A stretch of DNA of 51,158 nt from contig JAOTWP010000012.1 in the NCBI GenBank assembly GCA_029862975.1, forward strand, positions 1 to 51,158. Direction: 5' to 3'. This document shows, piece by piece, positions 8,520 to 17,413 of the stretch. The stretch's first letter is position 1. Every line of letters starts with the position of its first letter. This stretch comes from Acidobacteriota bacterium. Lineage in GTDB: Bacteria; Acidobacteriota; Thermoanaerobaculia; Multivoradales; JAHEKO01. The position numbers were made by a program, and so were the translations under genes. The notes beneath the pieces were generated by a model. That model saw only the letters and a list, made by a program, of their open reading frames with translations. It was not told where the DNA came from and searched no databases.

Positions 8520-9886
8520 ACCTTCGCCTTCTCGGCGGCCGGCCAGTGGGGCGTTTCGGTGCGCGAGCGATCGAGGATGGACTCGATCTCGCGGACCGCC
8601 CCGGGATGCTCGAGCGCGACGTCGGTGGTCTCGCCGGGGTCCGCCTCGAGGTCGTAGAGCGCCACGGGCTCCCGGGTGCCGAACCGCACGCCTTTGTAGC
8701 GGCCCTGGCGCACGGCCTGCGCGAAGGGACGGTGGATCTCCCAGTACAGGGGCCGCAAGAACTCCTGCCGGCGGCCGCGCAGCGTCCGGAGCACCGACTC
8801 GCCGTCGAGCCCCGCCGGCACGGCGCCTCCGGCCAGCTCGAGCGCCGTGGGCAGGAAGTCGACGTGGCTCCACACCGCGTCGCTGACCCGGCCGGCGGGG
8901 ACCCTCCCCGGCCAGCGGACGACCATCGGCACCCGGATTCCGCCCTCCCAGATCTGGGACTTCTGGCCGCGCAGGCCGCGATTGCTCTGCAGCCGGCGGG
9001 CGAGCGAGCCGTACGAGCCGTTGTCGCTGGTGAAGAAGACGATCGTCCGCTTGTCGAGCCCCAGCTCGCCCAGCCGGTCGAGGAGGCGGCCGACGGAGTC
9101 GTCGAGCCGCTCCAGCATCGCGGCGTAGACCTTGTCGACGGGCTGGAGCCCTTCCTTGTGCTCCCACCGGCCGAGCGCGGGCACCTCCCACTTCAGATGG
9201 GGCAGCGTCAGGGCCGCGTAGAGAAAGAAGGGCTCGTCGCGGTGGGTCTCGACGACCTTCAGCATCTCCTCGGCGAAGAGATCGGGGGCGTAGACCGCCG
9301 TCGCGCCGGCGGCATTCTCGGGGATCTCGATCCGCTCCCCGTCGCGGATCAGGGACTCCGGGTAGTGGTCGTGGGCGCAGAGCTGATCGAGATAGCCGAA
9401 GAACGTGTCGAAGCCCTGGAGGGCCGGGGCCCCCGTCGTGCCGAGGTCGCCGAGCCCCCACTTGCCCACTCCCGCCGTCGCGTACCCTTCGGCCTTGAGC
9501 AGCGCCGCCACGGTGACGTCCTGCGGCCGCAGCGCGACGAGCCGCCGCGCGCGGCCGCGCAGCGGCAGCCGCGAGAGGTTGTCCCGCAGCACGCAGTGGC
9601 CGCCGTGCAGTCCCGTCATCAGGACGCAGCGGCTCGGACCGCACACCGAGCCCCCGGCGTAGACCTGCGTGAAGCGCGTCCCCTCGGCCGCCATCCGGTC
9701 GAGGCGCGGAGTCGCCCCGAGCTCGCTGCCGTAGACCCCGAGATCTCCCCAGCCGAGATCGTCGGCCATGATGAAGATGATGTTGGGCTGCTCCACGCGG
9801 CCGCACGAGAGCCAGATCAGGGCCGCGAGGCCGGCGGCCGCCCGGCCGCGCCGGGACCGTGCCCCGCGGCCGCGTCCCCCGGTCAA
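8492..9886 (-). CDS. Sulfatase (arylsulfatase A family, FGly type)
   Basis: A 464-residue alkaline-phosphatase-superfamily hydrolase expected to cleave sulfate esters outside the cytoplasm. Seen: metal-binding IIFIMADDLGWGDLG near the N-terminus, the sulfatase signature CGPSR with Cys82 as the formylglycine precursor, HLKWEV, and FFTSDNG carrying the second metal/substrate site. I chose the TTG at 9886 because it overlaps the stop of the preceding gene (TTGA) and supplies a short signal segment (AAGLAALIWLSCG); the Cys there resembles but does not match a lipobox. It needs an FGly-generating or anaerobic maturase that is not in the window. It is the last gene after SxtJ and carbamoyltransferase. 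The substrate is unknown. Confidence 0.87.
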   Translation of the reverse strand: MTGGRGRGARSRRGRAAAGLAALIWLSCGRVEQPNIIFIMADDLGWGDLGVYGSELGATPRLDRMAAEGTRFTQVYAGGSVCGPSRCVLMTGLHGGHCVLRDNLSRLPLRGRARRLVALRPQDVTVAALLKAEGYATAGVGKWGLGDLGTTGAPALQGFDTFFGYLDQLCAHDHYPESLIRDGERIEIPENAAGATAVYAPDLFAEEMLKVVETHRDEPFFLYAALTLPHLKWEVPALGRWEHKEGLQPVDKVYAAMLERLDDSVGRLLDRLGELGLDKRTIVFFTSDNGSYGSLARRLQSNRGLRGQKSQIWEGGIRVPMVVRWPGRVPAGRVSDAVWSHVDFLPTALELAGGAVPAGLDGESVLRTLRGRRQEFLRPLYWEIHRPFAQAVRQGRYKGVRFGTREPVALYDLEADPGETTDVALEHPGAVREIESILDRSRTETPHWPAAEKAKVYRRSPPAG

Positions 9887-10284
9887 AACGGCTTGCGGGG
9901 CCTCGATGCCGGGCCCTCGGGGTCGACGTCGATCCAGTAGCTCTGCCGGGTCGGATCGGGCTCGAGGCCGAGGCTCTCCTTGCCCAGCAGGCGGCGGATC
10001 AGGCCCAACGGCGTCAGGACGACCAGGAAGAGGATCGTCAGCAGCGCGTAGGTCAGACCCTGGGTGACGGTGCTGAAGACCTTCGCCATCAGCCACTCGA
10101 GCGGCGCGAGCGCCCGCGGCAAGAGGGCGGCGAGAACCAGCACGAGGCCCGCGACTCCCAGGACCCACGGCGCGGGCACCTTGCCGCGCCACCAGAGCAG
10201 GCTGCCGAGGACCGTCAGGCCGCCGCCGAAAGCGAAGCCGAACCTGCGCAGGGCGCCCGGGGTCTTCTCGAGTGGGTCGGCCAT
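9883..10284 (-). CDS. SxtJ-like small membrane protein
   Basis: A 133-residue protein with about three hydrophobic segments (GFAFGGGLTVLGSLLWW, VLGVAGLVLVLAALLP, GLTYALLTILFLVVLTPLGLI) and a polar C-terminus containing SYWIDVDPE. This layout, and its position directly after a NodU/CmcH carbamoyltransferase, match the SxtJ-type protein found beside such enzymes in saxitoxin-like and many unrelated clusters. Its biochemical role is not established. It starts four bases after the carbamoyltransferase stop and overlaps the sulfatase start by four bases, so all three are coupled. The tiny DUF5989 protein often found in such clusters is absent here. Confidence 0.7.
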   Translation of the reverse strand: MADPLEKTPGALRRFGFAFGGGLTVLGSLLWWRGKVPAPWVLGVAGLVLVLAALLPRALAPLEWLMAKVFSTVTQGLTYALLTILFLVVLTPLGLIRRLLGKESLGLEPDPTRQSYWIDVDPEGPASRPRKPF

Positions 10285-10288
10285 CGCT

Positions 10289-12109
10289 TCAGTCCAGCTC
10301 GTAGAGGTCGCGCCAGTCGCCCTCTTCTTCGAGCTGCGGCTGCTCTTCCTTGTAGAGGACGCAGTCCTCGAGGACCAGCACGTCCATCTCCGTGCGCATG
10401 AAGCACAGGTAGGCGTCCTCGGGGGTGCAGACGATCGGCTCGCCGCGCACGTTGAACGAGGTGTTGACGACGACCCCGTAGCCGGTGCGGCGCTTGAAGG
10501 CCGCGATCAGAGCGTGGAACCGCGGATTCGTCTCCGCGTGGACGGTCTGGATCCGCGCCGAGTAGTCGACGTGGGTGACGGCGGGGACGTCGGAGCGCGG
10601 CACGTTGAGCTTCTCGATGCCGAACAGCGCCTCCTCGCTGGCGGTCATCGCGCGCCGCCGCCGCTTCTGGACGTCGGCCACGAGCAGCATGTAGGGCGAC
10701 GGCCGGTCGAGCTCGAAGAGGTCGGAGACGTCCTCGGCCAGGCAGGCCGGGGCGAACGGCCGGAAGGACTCGCGGTACTTGATCTTCAGGTTCATGACGG
10801 ACTGCATCTTCTGGCTTCGCGCGTCGCCGAGGATGCTGCGGGCGCCCAGCGCCCGCGGCCCGAACTCCATGCGCCCCGAGAACCAGCCGACGACCTTCTC
10901 GGCGACCAGCAGGTCGGCCACGGTCTCCGTCATCTCGTCGGTCGCAAGCCGGTGGTACGGCAGCTCACGGCGCCGCAGCCAGGTCTCGATCTCGTCCACC
11001 GTGAAGCTCGGCCCCAGGTACGAGCCGAGCTGGCGGTCCGCCCGCCCGTCGCTCGGGCGCGGCCCGTCGTGGACCTGGTGCCAGGCAAACAGCGCCGCGC
11101 CGAGGGCGCCGCCCGCGTCCCCGGCCGCCGGCTGGATCCAGAGGTCGTCGAAGATCCCCTCGCGGAGGATCTTGCCGTTGGCCACGCAGTTCAGCGCCAC
11201 GCCGCCGGCCAGGCACAGGTACCGCTCGCCCGTCCTCCGGCGCACGTGGCGAGCCATCCGCAGCATGATGTCCTCGGTGACGACCTGGACGGAGCGCGCG
11301 AGATCCATCTCCTTCTGCGTCAAGGGGCCTTCCGGTCTGCGGGGCGGGCCCTCGAAGAGCCGGTCGAAGGCCCGCGACGTCATCGTCAGGCCCTGGCAGT
11401 AGTTGAAGTACTTCATGTTCAGACGGAACGAACCGTCGTCCTTGAGGTCGACGAGATGCTCGCGGATGCGATCGACGTACGTCGGGCGGCCGTAGGGCGC
11501 CAGGCCCATGATCTTGTACTCGCCCGAGTTGACCCGAAAGCCCGTGTAATAGGTGAACGCGGAATAGAGCAGGCCCAGGCTGTGGGGAAAGTACAGCTCC
11601 TGGGCGAGCTCCAGCCGCGAGCCGTCGCCCACCCCCCACGAAGCCGTCGCCCACTCCCCGACCCCGTCGCTGGTCAGCACCGCGGCGCGCTCGAAGCGCG
11701 ACGGATAGAAGGCGGACGCGGCGTGCGACTGGTGGTGCTCCGGGAAGAGGATCTCGCCCTCGTAGCCCGGCAGCCGATTGCGGATGAGGTTCTCCATCCA
11801 CAGCTTCTGCCTGAGCCACAGCGGCATCGCCTTGCAGAACGAGGGCAGCCCCTGCGGCGCGAACGCGAGGTAGGTCTCGAGCAGCCGCTCGAACTTGAGC
11901 CAGGGCTTGTCGTAGAACGCGACCGAGTCGAGCTGGGAGGCGGCGAGCCCGGCCGCCTCGAGGCAGTACGCCACCGCCGCGCCCGGGAACCGGTGATCGT
12001 GCTTGCGGCGCGAAAAACGCTCTTCCTGGGCCGCGCTGACGACCACGCCGTCGTCGATCACGCAGGCCGCGGAGTCGTGGTAGAAGGCCGAGAGACCGAG
12101 TATCTTCAC
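10289..12109 (-). CDS. Carbamoyltransferase (NodU/CmcH family)
   Basis: A 606-residue enzyme expected to transfer a carbamoyl group from carbamoyl phosphate to a hydroxyl via a carbamoyladenylate. Seen: N-terminal GLSAFYHDSAACVIDDG, the metal-binding HHQSHAASAFYPS, LCLAGGVALNCVANG of the Kae1-like domain, FGPRALGARSIL, and the C-terminal YrdC-like part ending in GVVVNTSFNVRGEPIVCTP. Length and motif order are those of complete family members. It heads a tight minus-strand set with the SxtJ-like protein and the sulfatase. The acceptor is unknown; glycan or polyketide hydroxyls are usual in the family. The start is a GTG with weak ribosome-binding sequence. Confidence 0.93.
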   Translation of the reverse strand: MKILGLSAFYHDSAACVIDDGVVVSAAQEERFSRRKHDHRFPGAAVAYCLEAAGLAASQLDSVAFYDKPWLKFERLLETYLAFAPQGLPSFCKAMPLWLRQKLWMENLIRNRLPGYEGEILFPEHHQSHAASAFYPSRFERAAVLTSDGVGEWATASWGVGDGSRLELAQELYFPHSLGLLYSAFTYYTGFRVNSGEYKIMGLAPYGRPTYVDRIREHLVDLKDDGSFRLNMKYFNYCQGLTMTSRAFDRLFEGPPRRPEGPLTQKEMDLARSVQVVTEDIMLRMARHVRRRTGERYLCLAGGVALNCVANGKILREGIFDDLWIQPAAGDAGGALGAALFAWHQVHDGPRPSDGRADRQLGSYLGPSFTVDEIETWLRRRELPYHRLATDEMTETVADLLVAEKVVGWFSGRMEFGPRALGARSILGDARSQKMQSVMNLKIKYRESFRPFAPACLAEDVSDLFELDRPSPYMLLVADVQKRRRRAMTASEEALFGIEKLNVPRSDVPAVTHVDYSARIQTVHAETNPRFHALIAAFKRRTGYGVVVNTSFNVRGEPIVCTPEDAYLCFMRTEMDVLVLEDCVLYKEEQPQLEEEGDWRDLYELD

Positions 12110-12133
12110 GCGCGCTGCAACGCTCCCCTCGCT

Positions 12134-13081
12134 TCAGTGCTCCACCGTTGTCGCGGGCGTATCGAGCAGGTAACTGGCCGGCACGAACTCGTAGCCGGCC
12201 GCCAGCGCCCGCGGGATCTCCCGCTCCAGGACCGAGAGAGTATCCCGATGGGGATGCCCGATGGCAACCGCCGCCCCGCGCTCGCGCGCCAGACCGAGGA
12301 GCCGCTCGAACTGCAGGGCGACGGCCTCGGGCGCGGGGTCGGCGTCGAGGAAGACCTGCCGCTCGGCGGCGGCCACGCCGTGCGCGAGAGCGAGCCGGTA
12401 GCCGACGCTGGCCGGGCTCGTGCGGGAGTCGATGAAGAACAGGCCGCGGGCCGCCAGCTCGGCCAGGATGGGTCCCATGGCTCCTTCGTCGGCGGAGAGC
12501 ACGGATCCCATGTGGTTGTTGACGCCGGCGGCTCCCGGCACGGCGTCGAGCGCCGCCCCGGTCGTCCGCGCCAGCTGCGCCGGGGTCATGTCGAGAAGCA
12601 GCGCGCCGGGACCGGGATCGCCGTTGGCGGCCTGCATCGGCAGATGGCACAGGTACTCGATACCGCGGGTCCGCAGCGCCGCCGCGACCTCTGCCGTCTG
12701 GCTCTCGAAGGGCAGCACCGCACCGGTCCAGGGGACGTGGAGGCTCTCGACCCTCCCGACGTCCGCGACGCTGCGTCCCAGATCGTCGATGACCAAAGCG
12801 ATCCTCGCCTGCCCCGCGGCCACCGGCGCGAGGGCGGCCGGCCGGGCCGGCCCGGGGGGCGCCGGCGCGGCCGGCGGCAGCTCGCGGCGCCGCGACGGCG
12901 CCGGCGGCGGGGCGGCCGGCGCCGGCGGCGGGGTCCGCACTCCGTCGTCACCGGCGGGACCGCCGGGGGCCTGCCCCCGCCGCGCCCAGAACATCCCGAG
13001 CGCGAAGCTCAGCCCGGCGACCGCCAGGAGCAAGGCGAGGCGGCGGCGCGACAGCCCGCGTGCTCGACGTCGCTTCGCCAC
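12134..13081 (-). CDS. Divergent polysaccharide deacetylase family protein (YibQ-like)
   Basis: A 315-residue membrane-anchored or exported protein: basic N-terminus, one hydrophobic helix (about 14-31), a proline/alanine-rich linker to about residue 95, then the divergent deacetylase domain. Hallmarks seen are LVIDDLG, YLCHLPMQA, GVNNHMGS, FFIDSRT and AVAIGHPHRDT, which retain the Asp and His residues of the family. In proteobacteria this gene lies next to envC, and here it is third in envC-S41-yibQ. The linker probably spans to the cell wall. The substrate of this family is unsettled; a peptidoglycan or glycan link is inferred from context. Confidence 0.9.
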   Translation of the reverse strand: MAKRRRARGLSRRRLALLLAVAGLSFALGMFWARRGQAPGGPAGDDGVRTPPPAPAAPPPAPSRRRELPPAAPAPPGPARPAALAPVAAGQARIALVIDDLGRSVADVGRVESLHVPWTGAVLPFESQTAEVAAALRTRGIEYLCHLPMQAANGDPGPGALLLDMTPAQLARTTGAALDAVPGAAGVNNHMGSVLSADEGAMGPILAELAARGLFFIDSRTSPASVGYRLALAHGVAAAERQVFLDADPAPEAVALQFERLLGLARERGAAVAIGHPHRDTLSVLEREIPRALAAGYEFVPASYLLDTPATTVEH

Positions 13082-13108
13082 GTCCGGTCCCGGCAGGACT
13101 CGCCGCGC

Positions 13109-14293
13109 CTAGGCGGCCTTGGCCGCCGCGCGCTCGAGCATCTCGACGGCGCGCTCGAGCAGCGGGTCGCCGCGCTCGGCGTCGTCGTCCTGTACCGCGG
13201 AGAACGACTTGCGCACGACCTCGTCCGGCCGGATCCGGTGGTCGATCGGCAGGCCGTCGGGCCCCGCGAAGTAGGCGTCGATCATGACCACCCGGCCGCC
13301 GCTGGGCAGGTCGACGAAGCCCTGCCGCCCGGCCAGCCCGAAGGTCGGCTCGCCGACCAGGATCGCCGCCGCCGCCTGCTTGAGGACGGTCGCCAGAATC
13401 TCCGCCGGGCCTTGGGTCCCGCCGTCGACCACGACCGCGATCTCTCCCTCCCACAGGGGCGGCAGATCGCTGTCGAAGGCGCCGAGCTCCTCGTCGCGCG
13501 CCCGCAGGCTGCCCAGCCTGCCCGTCGTGAAGAGGCGCGCCAGCTCGTAGGCCGCCTCCGGCCGGCCGCCGGCGGTGCCCCGGAGGTCCACGACCAGCCG
13601 CTCCTCGGTGCCGCGCAGGGGCGCCACGAGATCGCGCGCCTCGCCGGCGACCGCGTCGTCGAAGCGCGGGATGCGCAGCACCGCGACGCCCTCGCTCCGG
13701 CTCAGGGAGGGCGGGGGCGGCGCGAAGCGCTCGAGGGTGAGCCGCGCCCTGACCTCCTGGCCGTTGCGCAAAAGCTCGAGGGCGAGCTCGGTTCCCGGCG
13801 GTCCGGCCAGGACGCCCTGCAGGCGCCAGAGCGGCATCGCGCGGGTCGACGCCCCGTCGACGGCCGCGATGACGTCTCCCGGCCGCACGCCCTGCGCTGC
13901 CGCCGGGCCGCCGTCCACGGCGGCGACCACGTAGGCGATCCCCCGGTCCTTGGCCACGACGAGGCCGCTGACGCTGGAGCCCACCCGGAGGGTCTCGGCG
14001 TAGGTCGCCGCGTGCTCCGCCGGCACGAAGGTCGACAGCGGATCGAGCGCGTCGGTCGCGCCCTCGAGCGCACCCGCGAGGAGATCGCCGATCGACGTCT
14101 CGTCGACGTACGTGCGCTGGATGAGCGTGAGCACTTCGGAGAGCACCGACAGCTCCTTGAAGAGGGAGTCCTCGCCGCCGGCGTCGGCGCCGATCAGGGC
14201 TCCGGTCGCGAACGGCGCCAGGCACGCCACGGAGAACGCCATGAAGATCAAGCGGCTGCGCAGGGCGCTTCTCGTCGAGCTCACCGTATCCAC
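13109..14293 (-). CDS. S41-family C-terminal processing peptidase homologue lacking the catalytic dyad
   Basis: A 394-residue exported protein with an N-terminal membrane or signal segment (LIFMAFSVACLAPFATGALIG), an S41 N-terminal helical region, a PDZ domain (about residues 90-175, with VRPGDVIAAVDG) and an S41 core. Where active CtpA/Prc proteins read GSASASEI with the nucleophile as middle Ser, this reads GTQGPAEI, putting Gly295 in that position. Twenty-five residues on, where the general-base Lys sits in TFGKG, it has TFGLA with Leu320. Both dyad residues are therefore absent while the fold motifs persist. It overlaps the envC-like gene by 13 bp. Probably a pseudoprotease scaffold or adaptor; GTG start. 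Confidence 0.88.
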   Translation of the reverse strand: MDTVSSTRSALRSRLIFMAFSVACLAPFATGALIGADAGGEDSLFKELSVLSEVLTLIQRTYVDETSIGDLLAGALEGATDALDPLSTFVPAEHAATYAETLRVGSSVSGLVVAKDRGIAYVVAAVDGGPAAAQGVRPGDVIAAVDGASTRAMPLWRLQGVLAGPPGTELALELLRNGQEVRARLTLERFAPPPPSLSRSEGVAVLRIPRFDDAVAGEARDLVAPLRGTEERLVVDLRGTAGGRPEAAYELARLFTTGRLGSLRARDEELGAFDSDLPPLWEGEIAVVVDGGTQGPAEILATVLKQAAAAILVGEPTFGLAGRQGFVDLPSGGRVVMIDAYFAGPDGLPIDHRIRPDEVVRKSFSAVQDDDAERGDPLLERAVEMLERAAAKAA

Positions 14294-15438
14294 TCCGCGG
14301 GATCGACCGGCCTGTTCTCCTCGCGGACCTCGAAGTAGAGACCGCCGTCGGCCGCACCGACCACCTGACCGAGGGATAGTAACTCATCGGTTCGGACCGC
14401 GAGGGTCGCCAGCCCGGCGTAGAGCGTGAACACCCGCCCGGAGTGCAGCACGATCACGGTCTCGCCGTAGCCCTCGAGGGGCTGGGCGTAGACGACGCGC
14501 CCGGGAAACACCACCCGCACGCTCTCGTCGGCGAGACCGGCGAACTGGAGCCCGTTGTGGGGGACGAGAGTCTTGTAGCGGGGATCCCGGCGCGGCCCGA
14601 AGGCGCGCACGATCGAGCCGACGATGGGCCGGTCGAGAACGCCGCGATAGTCCTGGATCCGCCGGCCCGCGAGGGACAGGCCGCCGCGGGCGGCAACCTG
14701 CGCCATGAGGTCGGCGAGCTTGCCCTGGCGGTCGACCCACCCTTCGTACTCGCCGGCCGTCGCCGCCTCCTGGCGCTCGACCTCGGCCACCAGCGACGCC
14801 CGCCGCCGCCGCAGCCGCTCGAGGTCGCCCATCCTGGCCGCCTCGGTGTCGACGAGGATCTCGACCTCCCGGCGCTGGAACCGGAGGGCGCGCAGCTGGA
14901 CGGCCAGCTCGCTCCGCGCGACGTTCAACGAGCGGCGCAGCTCGACGTCGCGGCGCACGAGATACCGCAGGCCGCGCAGCGCGCCCAGCAGGTCGTCCGT
15001 GGCGCGCAGGGACGCGAGCAGCCGCACGGGACCGCGGCCGCCCATCCGGTAGAGCCCGGTGACCCGCCGCGAGGCCGCCGCGCGGATCCGGGCGAGCCGG
15101 TCCTCGAGCTCGCCGGTCTCGCTCTCCGCCGCCTCGAGCCTCGCCCGGGCGCCCTGCAGCTCGCGCCGCGCCTCGGCCAGCCGCTCGCCCTGCAGCTGCA
15201 GGTCGTAGTCCGCCTCGACGAGATCGCCGACGAGCCCTCGCTTGCGCTCCCGGATGTCGCGGAGCCGCGCCTCCAGCTCCCCCACCCGCGCGCGAATGGC
15301 CGCCAGGTCCGCTTCGCGGGCCGCCGGCTGCGCCCCGGCCGCGTCCACGAGGGCGAGCCCCAGCAGGCCGGCGGCGACGGCCGGCGCGAGCCGCGGCGGG
15401 CGGCGGCGGCCGGGAACCCGCGAGCTGGTAGCATCCAT
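14281..15438 (-). CDS. envC: EnvC-like murein hydrolase activator (coiled coil + degenerate LytM)
   Basis: A 385-residue exported protein. It has a signal peptide ending near DAAGAQPAA, a long coiled coil (about residues 40-260, with ARVGELEARL-type heptads) and a C-terminal LytM/M23 domain. The Zn ligands of active M23 enzymes are missing: HxxxD is HNGLQ (His294 kept, Asp replaced by Gln298), and the HxHFEVR motif is GLYFEVR. E. coli EnvC is likewise degenerate and acts by activating amidases at the septum, so that role is the best inference. It is first in the envC-S41-yibQ operon. The ATG at 15438 gives a clean signal peptide; a farther-upstream reading is only open frame. Confidence 0.88.
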   Translation of the reverse strand: MDATSSRVPGRRRPPRLAPAVAAGLLGLALVDAAGAQPAAREADLAAIRARVGELEARLRDIRERKRGLVGDLVEADYDLQLQGERLAEARRELQGARARLEAAESETGELEDRLARIRAAASRRVTGLYRMGGRGPVRLLASLRATDDLLGALRGLRYLVRRDVELRRSLNVARSELAVQLRALRFQRREVEILVDTEAARMGDLERLRRRRASLVAEVERQEAATAGEYEGWVDRQGKLADLMAQVAARGGLSLAGRRIQDYRGVLDRPIVGSIVRAFGPRRDPRYKTLVPHNGLQFAGLADESVRVVFPGRVVYAQPLEGYGETVIVLHSGRVFTLYAGLATLAVRTDELLSLGQVVGAADGGLYFEVREENRPVDPAEWIR

Positions 15439-15486
15439 CGTCCGATTCGCCGGCCGCCTCCGACCCTCTCGATCGTCCTCCGACCC

Positions 15487-17064
15487 TTGTCGATCATCGT
15501 AGCAAAGCAGCCTTCCGCCCGCGGCTGGCTCGCCCTTCTCGCGGCGGCCGCCGTCGCGGCCTGCGCGGGCCCGGCCGCGGGGCCGCGAGCCAACGAAGTG
15601 GTCGTCGCCTTCGAGACCCCGCCGATCCACCTCGACCCCCGCGTGGGGACCGACCAGAGCTCGGCTCGCGTCTTCGAGCTCGTCCACAACGGGCTCGTCG
15701 AGAAGAGACCCAACGGCGACCTCGGCCCGGAGCTGGCGGAGTCCTGGGAGATCCTCGACGGCGGGCTGCGGTACCGTTTCCGCCTGCGCCCCGGGGTGCG
15801 CTTCCACGACGGCCGGCCGTTCTCCGCCGACGACGTCGTCTGGACGTTCCAGTCGATGCTCGACGGCACGGTCGTGACCCCGAAACGGGGCGCGTTCGAT
15901 CCGCTCGAGCGGGTCGTCGCGGTGGCGCCGCTGGTCGTCGACTTCCACATGCGGCAGCCCTACGGCGCGATGCTCGTCAACCTGACGACCTACCTGGGCA
16001 TCATCCCCGCCGGCGCCGACCCGGACACGATGAACGACCACCCCGTCGGCACCGGAGCGTTCCGCTTCGTCAGCCGCGGCCCCGACCGGACGGTGCTCGC
16101 GGCCAACGACGAGGCCTGGCAGGGCCGCCCGGCGCTCGACCGCGTGGTGCTCAAGCAGGTCCCCGACGCCACGGTGCGCGAGCTCGAGCTGCGCAAGGGA
16201 TCCACCCACCTGGTCGTCAACGGCCTGCCGCCCGACACGATCGCCGGCTTCCGGGCGGACCCGCAGTTCCGCGTCGTCGTGGACCCGGGCTCCAACTGGC
16301 AGTACCTCGGCCTGAACCTGCGCGCCGGGCCGCTGGCGGACGTCGCCGTGAGGAGGGCGATCCTGCGGGCGATCGACCGCGAGCGGATCGTCGCCTCGCT
16401 GTGGCAGGGGCTGGGAATCGTCGGCGAGTCGCCGATCCCGCCGGGTCACTGGGCGCACGACGAGAGTCTCGCGCCCGTGCCCTACGATCCTCCGGCGGCC
16501 CGGGCGCTGCTCGACGGGGCGGGCTTCCCGGATCCCGACGGCGACGGTCCGGCGTCCCGCTTCACGCTCACCTACAAGACGTCGACGGACCAGACCGCCG
16601 TCCTCCAGGCGCAGGTCATCCAGTCGATGCTCGCCGCCGTCGGGATCGGGATCGAGATCCGCTCCTACGAGTTCGCGACCTTCTACGACGACGTCAAGCG
16701 AGGCAACTACCAGATCTTCAGCCTGACCCAGACGGGGATCGTCGACCCCGAGATCTTCGCGCTCATGCTCCACTCGAAGAGCGTCCCGCCCGGCGGGTTC
16801 AACCGCGGCGGCTACGGCAACCCGGCCTTCGATCGCCTGCTCGAGCTCGGAGCCGCGCCGGTGGCGGCCGGCGACCGGCGCCCCTTCTACCTCGAGGCGC
16901 AGCAGATCTTCGCCGACGAGGTGCCGCTCGTCAGCCTGCTGAGCAAGATGAACGTCGCGGTGATGCCGGCCGCGCTCGCCGGCTACGAGAACTACCTGAG
17001 CGGCGAGCTCTACAGCCTGCGGCGCGCCCGCTGGCTCGAGCCCGTCCCCGGCGCCGGGGGCTGA
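15487..17064 (+). CDS. Solute-binding lipoprotein, ABC peptide transporter family 5
   Basis: A 525-residue SBP_bac_5 protein. The TTG at 15487 gives a lipoprotein signal (WLALLAAAAVAACAG) with lipobox V-A-A-C, so the mature protein would be lipid-anchored outside the inner membrane. Family motifs: FETPPIHLDPRVGTDQSS near the start, FHDGRPFSADDVVWTFQSM, HPVGTGAFRF, and DVAVRRAILRAIDRERIV. It is transcribed divergently from envC, with 48 bp between the starts. No permease or ATPase genes are adjacent, so the transporter partner is elsewhere or it is a sensor. The ligand is probably an oligopeptide, but the family also binds nickel, heme and sugars. The start is the least certain part. Confidence 0.87.
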   Translation: MSIIVAKQPSARGWLALLAAAAVAACAGPAAGPRANEVVVAFETPPIHLDPRVGTDQSSARVFELVHNGLVEKRPNGDLGPELAESWEILDGGLRYRFRLRPGVRFHDGRPFSADDVVWTFQSMLDGTVVTPKRGAFDPLERVVAVAPLVVDFHMRQPYGAMLVNLTTYLGIIPAGADPDTMNDHPVGTGAFRFVSRGPDRTVLAANDEAWQGRPALDRVVLKQVPDATVRELELRKGSTHLVVNGLPPDTIAGFRADPQFRVVVDPGSNWQYLGLNLRAGPLADVAVRRAILRAIDRERIVASLWQGLGIVGESPIPPGHWAHDESLAPVPYDPPAARALLDGAGFPDPDGDGPASRFTLTYKTSTDQTAVLQAQVIQSMLAAVGIGIEIRSYEFATFYDDVKRGNYQIFSLTQTGIVDPEIFALMLHSKSVPPGGFNRGGYGNPAFDRLLELGAAPVAAGDRRPFYLEAQQIFADEVPLVSLLSKMNVAVMPAALAGYENYLSGELYSLRRARWLEPVPGAGG

Positions 17065-17074
17065 GGCGTCCGGC

Positions 17075-17410
17075 CTAGAAGGAGTCGAGCGCTTCCTGCT
17101 CGCTGTCGAAGACGTCGAGCACGGTGATCAGCTGGGTGACCTGCAGCACGTCCATGACCTTGGAGGACAGCTCGCACAGCTTCAGATCGCCTCCCCGTTT
17201 CTTCACGGTGGTGAAGGCCGAGACCGTCTCCCCGATGCCCGAGGAGTCGATCGTGCTCACGCCCTTGAGGTTGATGAGGATCTTCGTGCCGCCCGCATCG
17301 AGCGCCCCGAGCACCGCCTCTCTGAGGGCGACGTCGCCCTTGCCGATCGTGATCCTGCCCTTCGGATACAGGACGGTGACGCCCTGATTATGCTGCGCGG
17401 TGATTTCCAT
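17075..17410 (-). CDS. Anti-sigma factor antagonist (STAS domain)
   Basis: A 111-residue single STAS domain of the SpoIIAA/RsbV type. The GVSTIDSSGIGE stretch holds the conserved Ser that the partner kinase phosphorylates. Unphosphorylated, the protein would sequester the anti-sigma kinase. It follows the HATPase gene by three bases on the same strand, the standard partner-switch pair. No sigma factor gene is in the window, so the output (a sigma factor or another switch) is unknown. A SpoIIE-type phosphatase at 24026-25237 is a plausible but unlinked reactivating enzyme. Confidence 0.92.
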   Translation of the reverse strand: MEITAQHNQGVTVLYPKGRITIGKGDVALREAVLGALDAGGTKILINLKGVSTIDSSGIGETVSAFTTVKKRGGDLKLCELSSKVMDVLQVTQLITVLDVFDSEQEALDSF

Positions 17411-17413
17411 GGC

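Noticed and set aside
10064..14338. A 1424-codon open frame on the plus strand
   Set aside because: It is opposite the carbamoyltransferase, deacetylase and S41 genes, whose family motifs are clear. It has no motif of its own, and its length is a by-product of high GC reducing stop codons.
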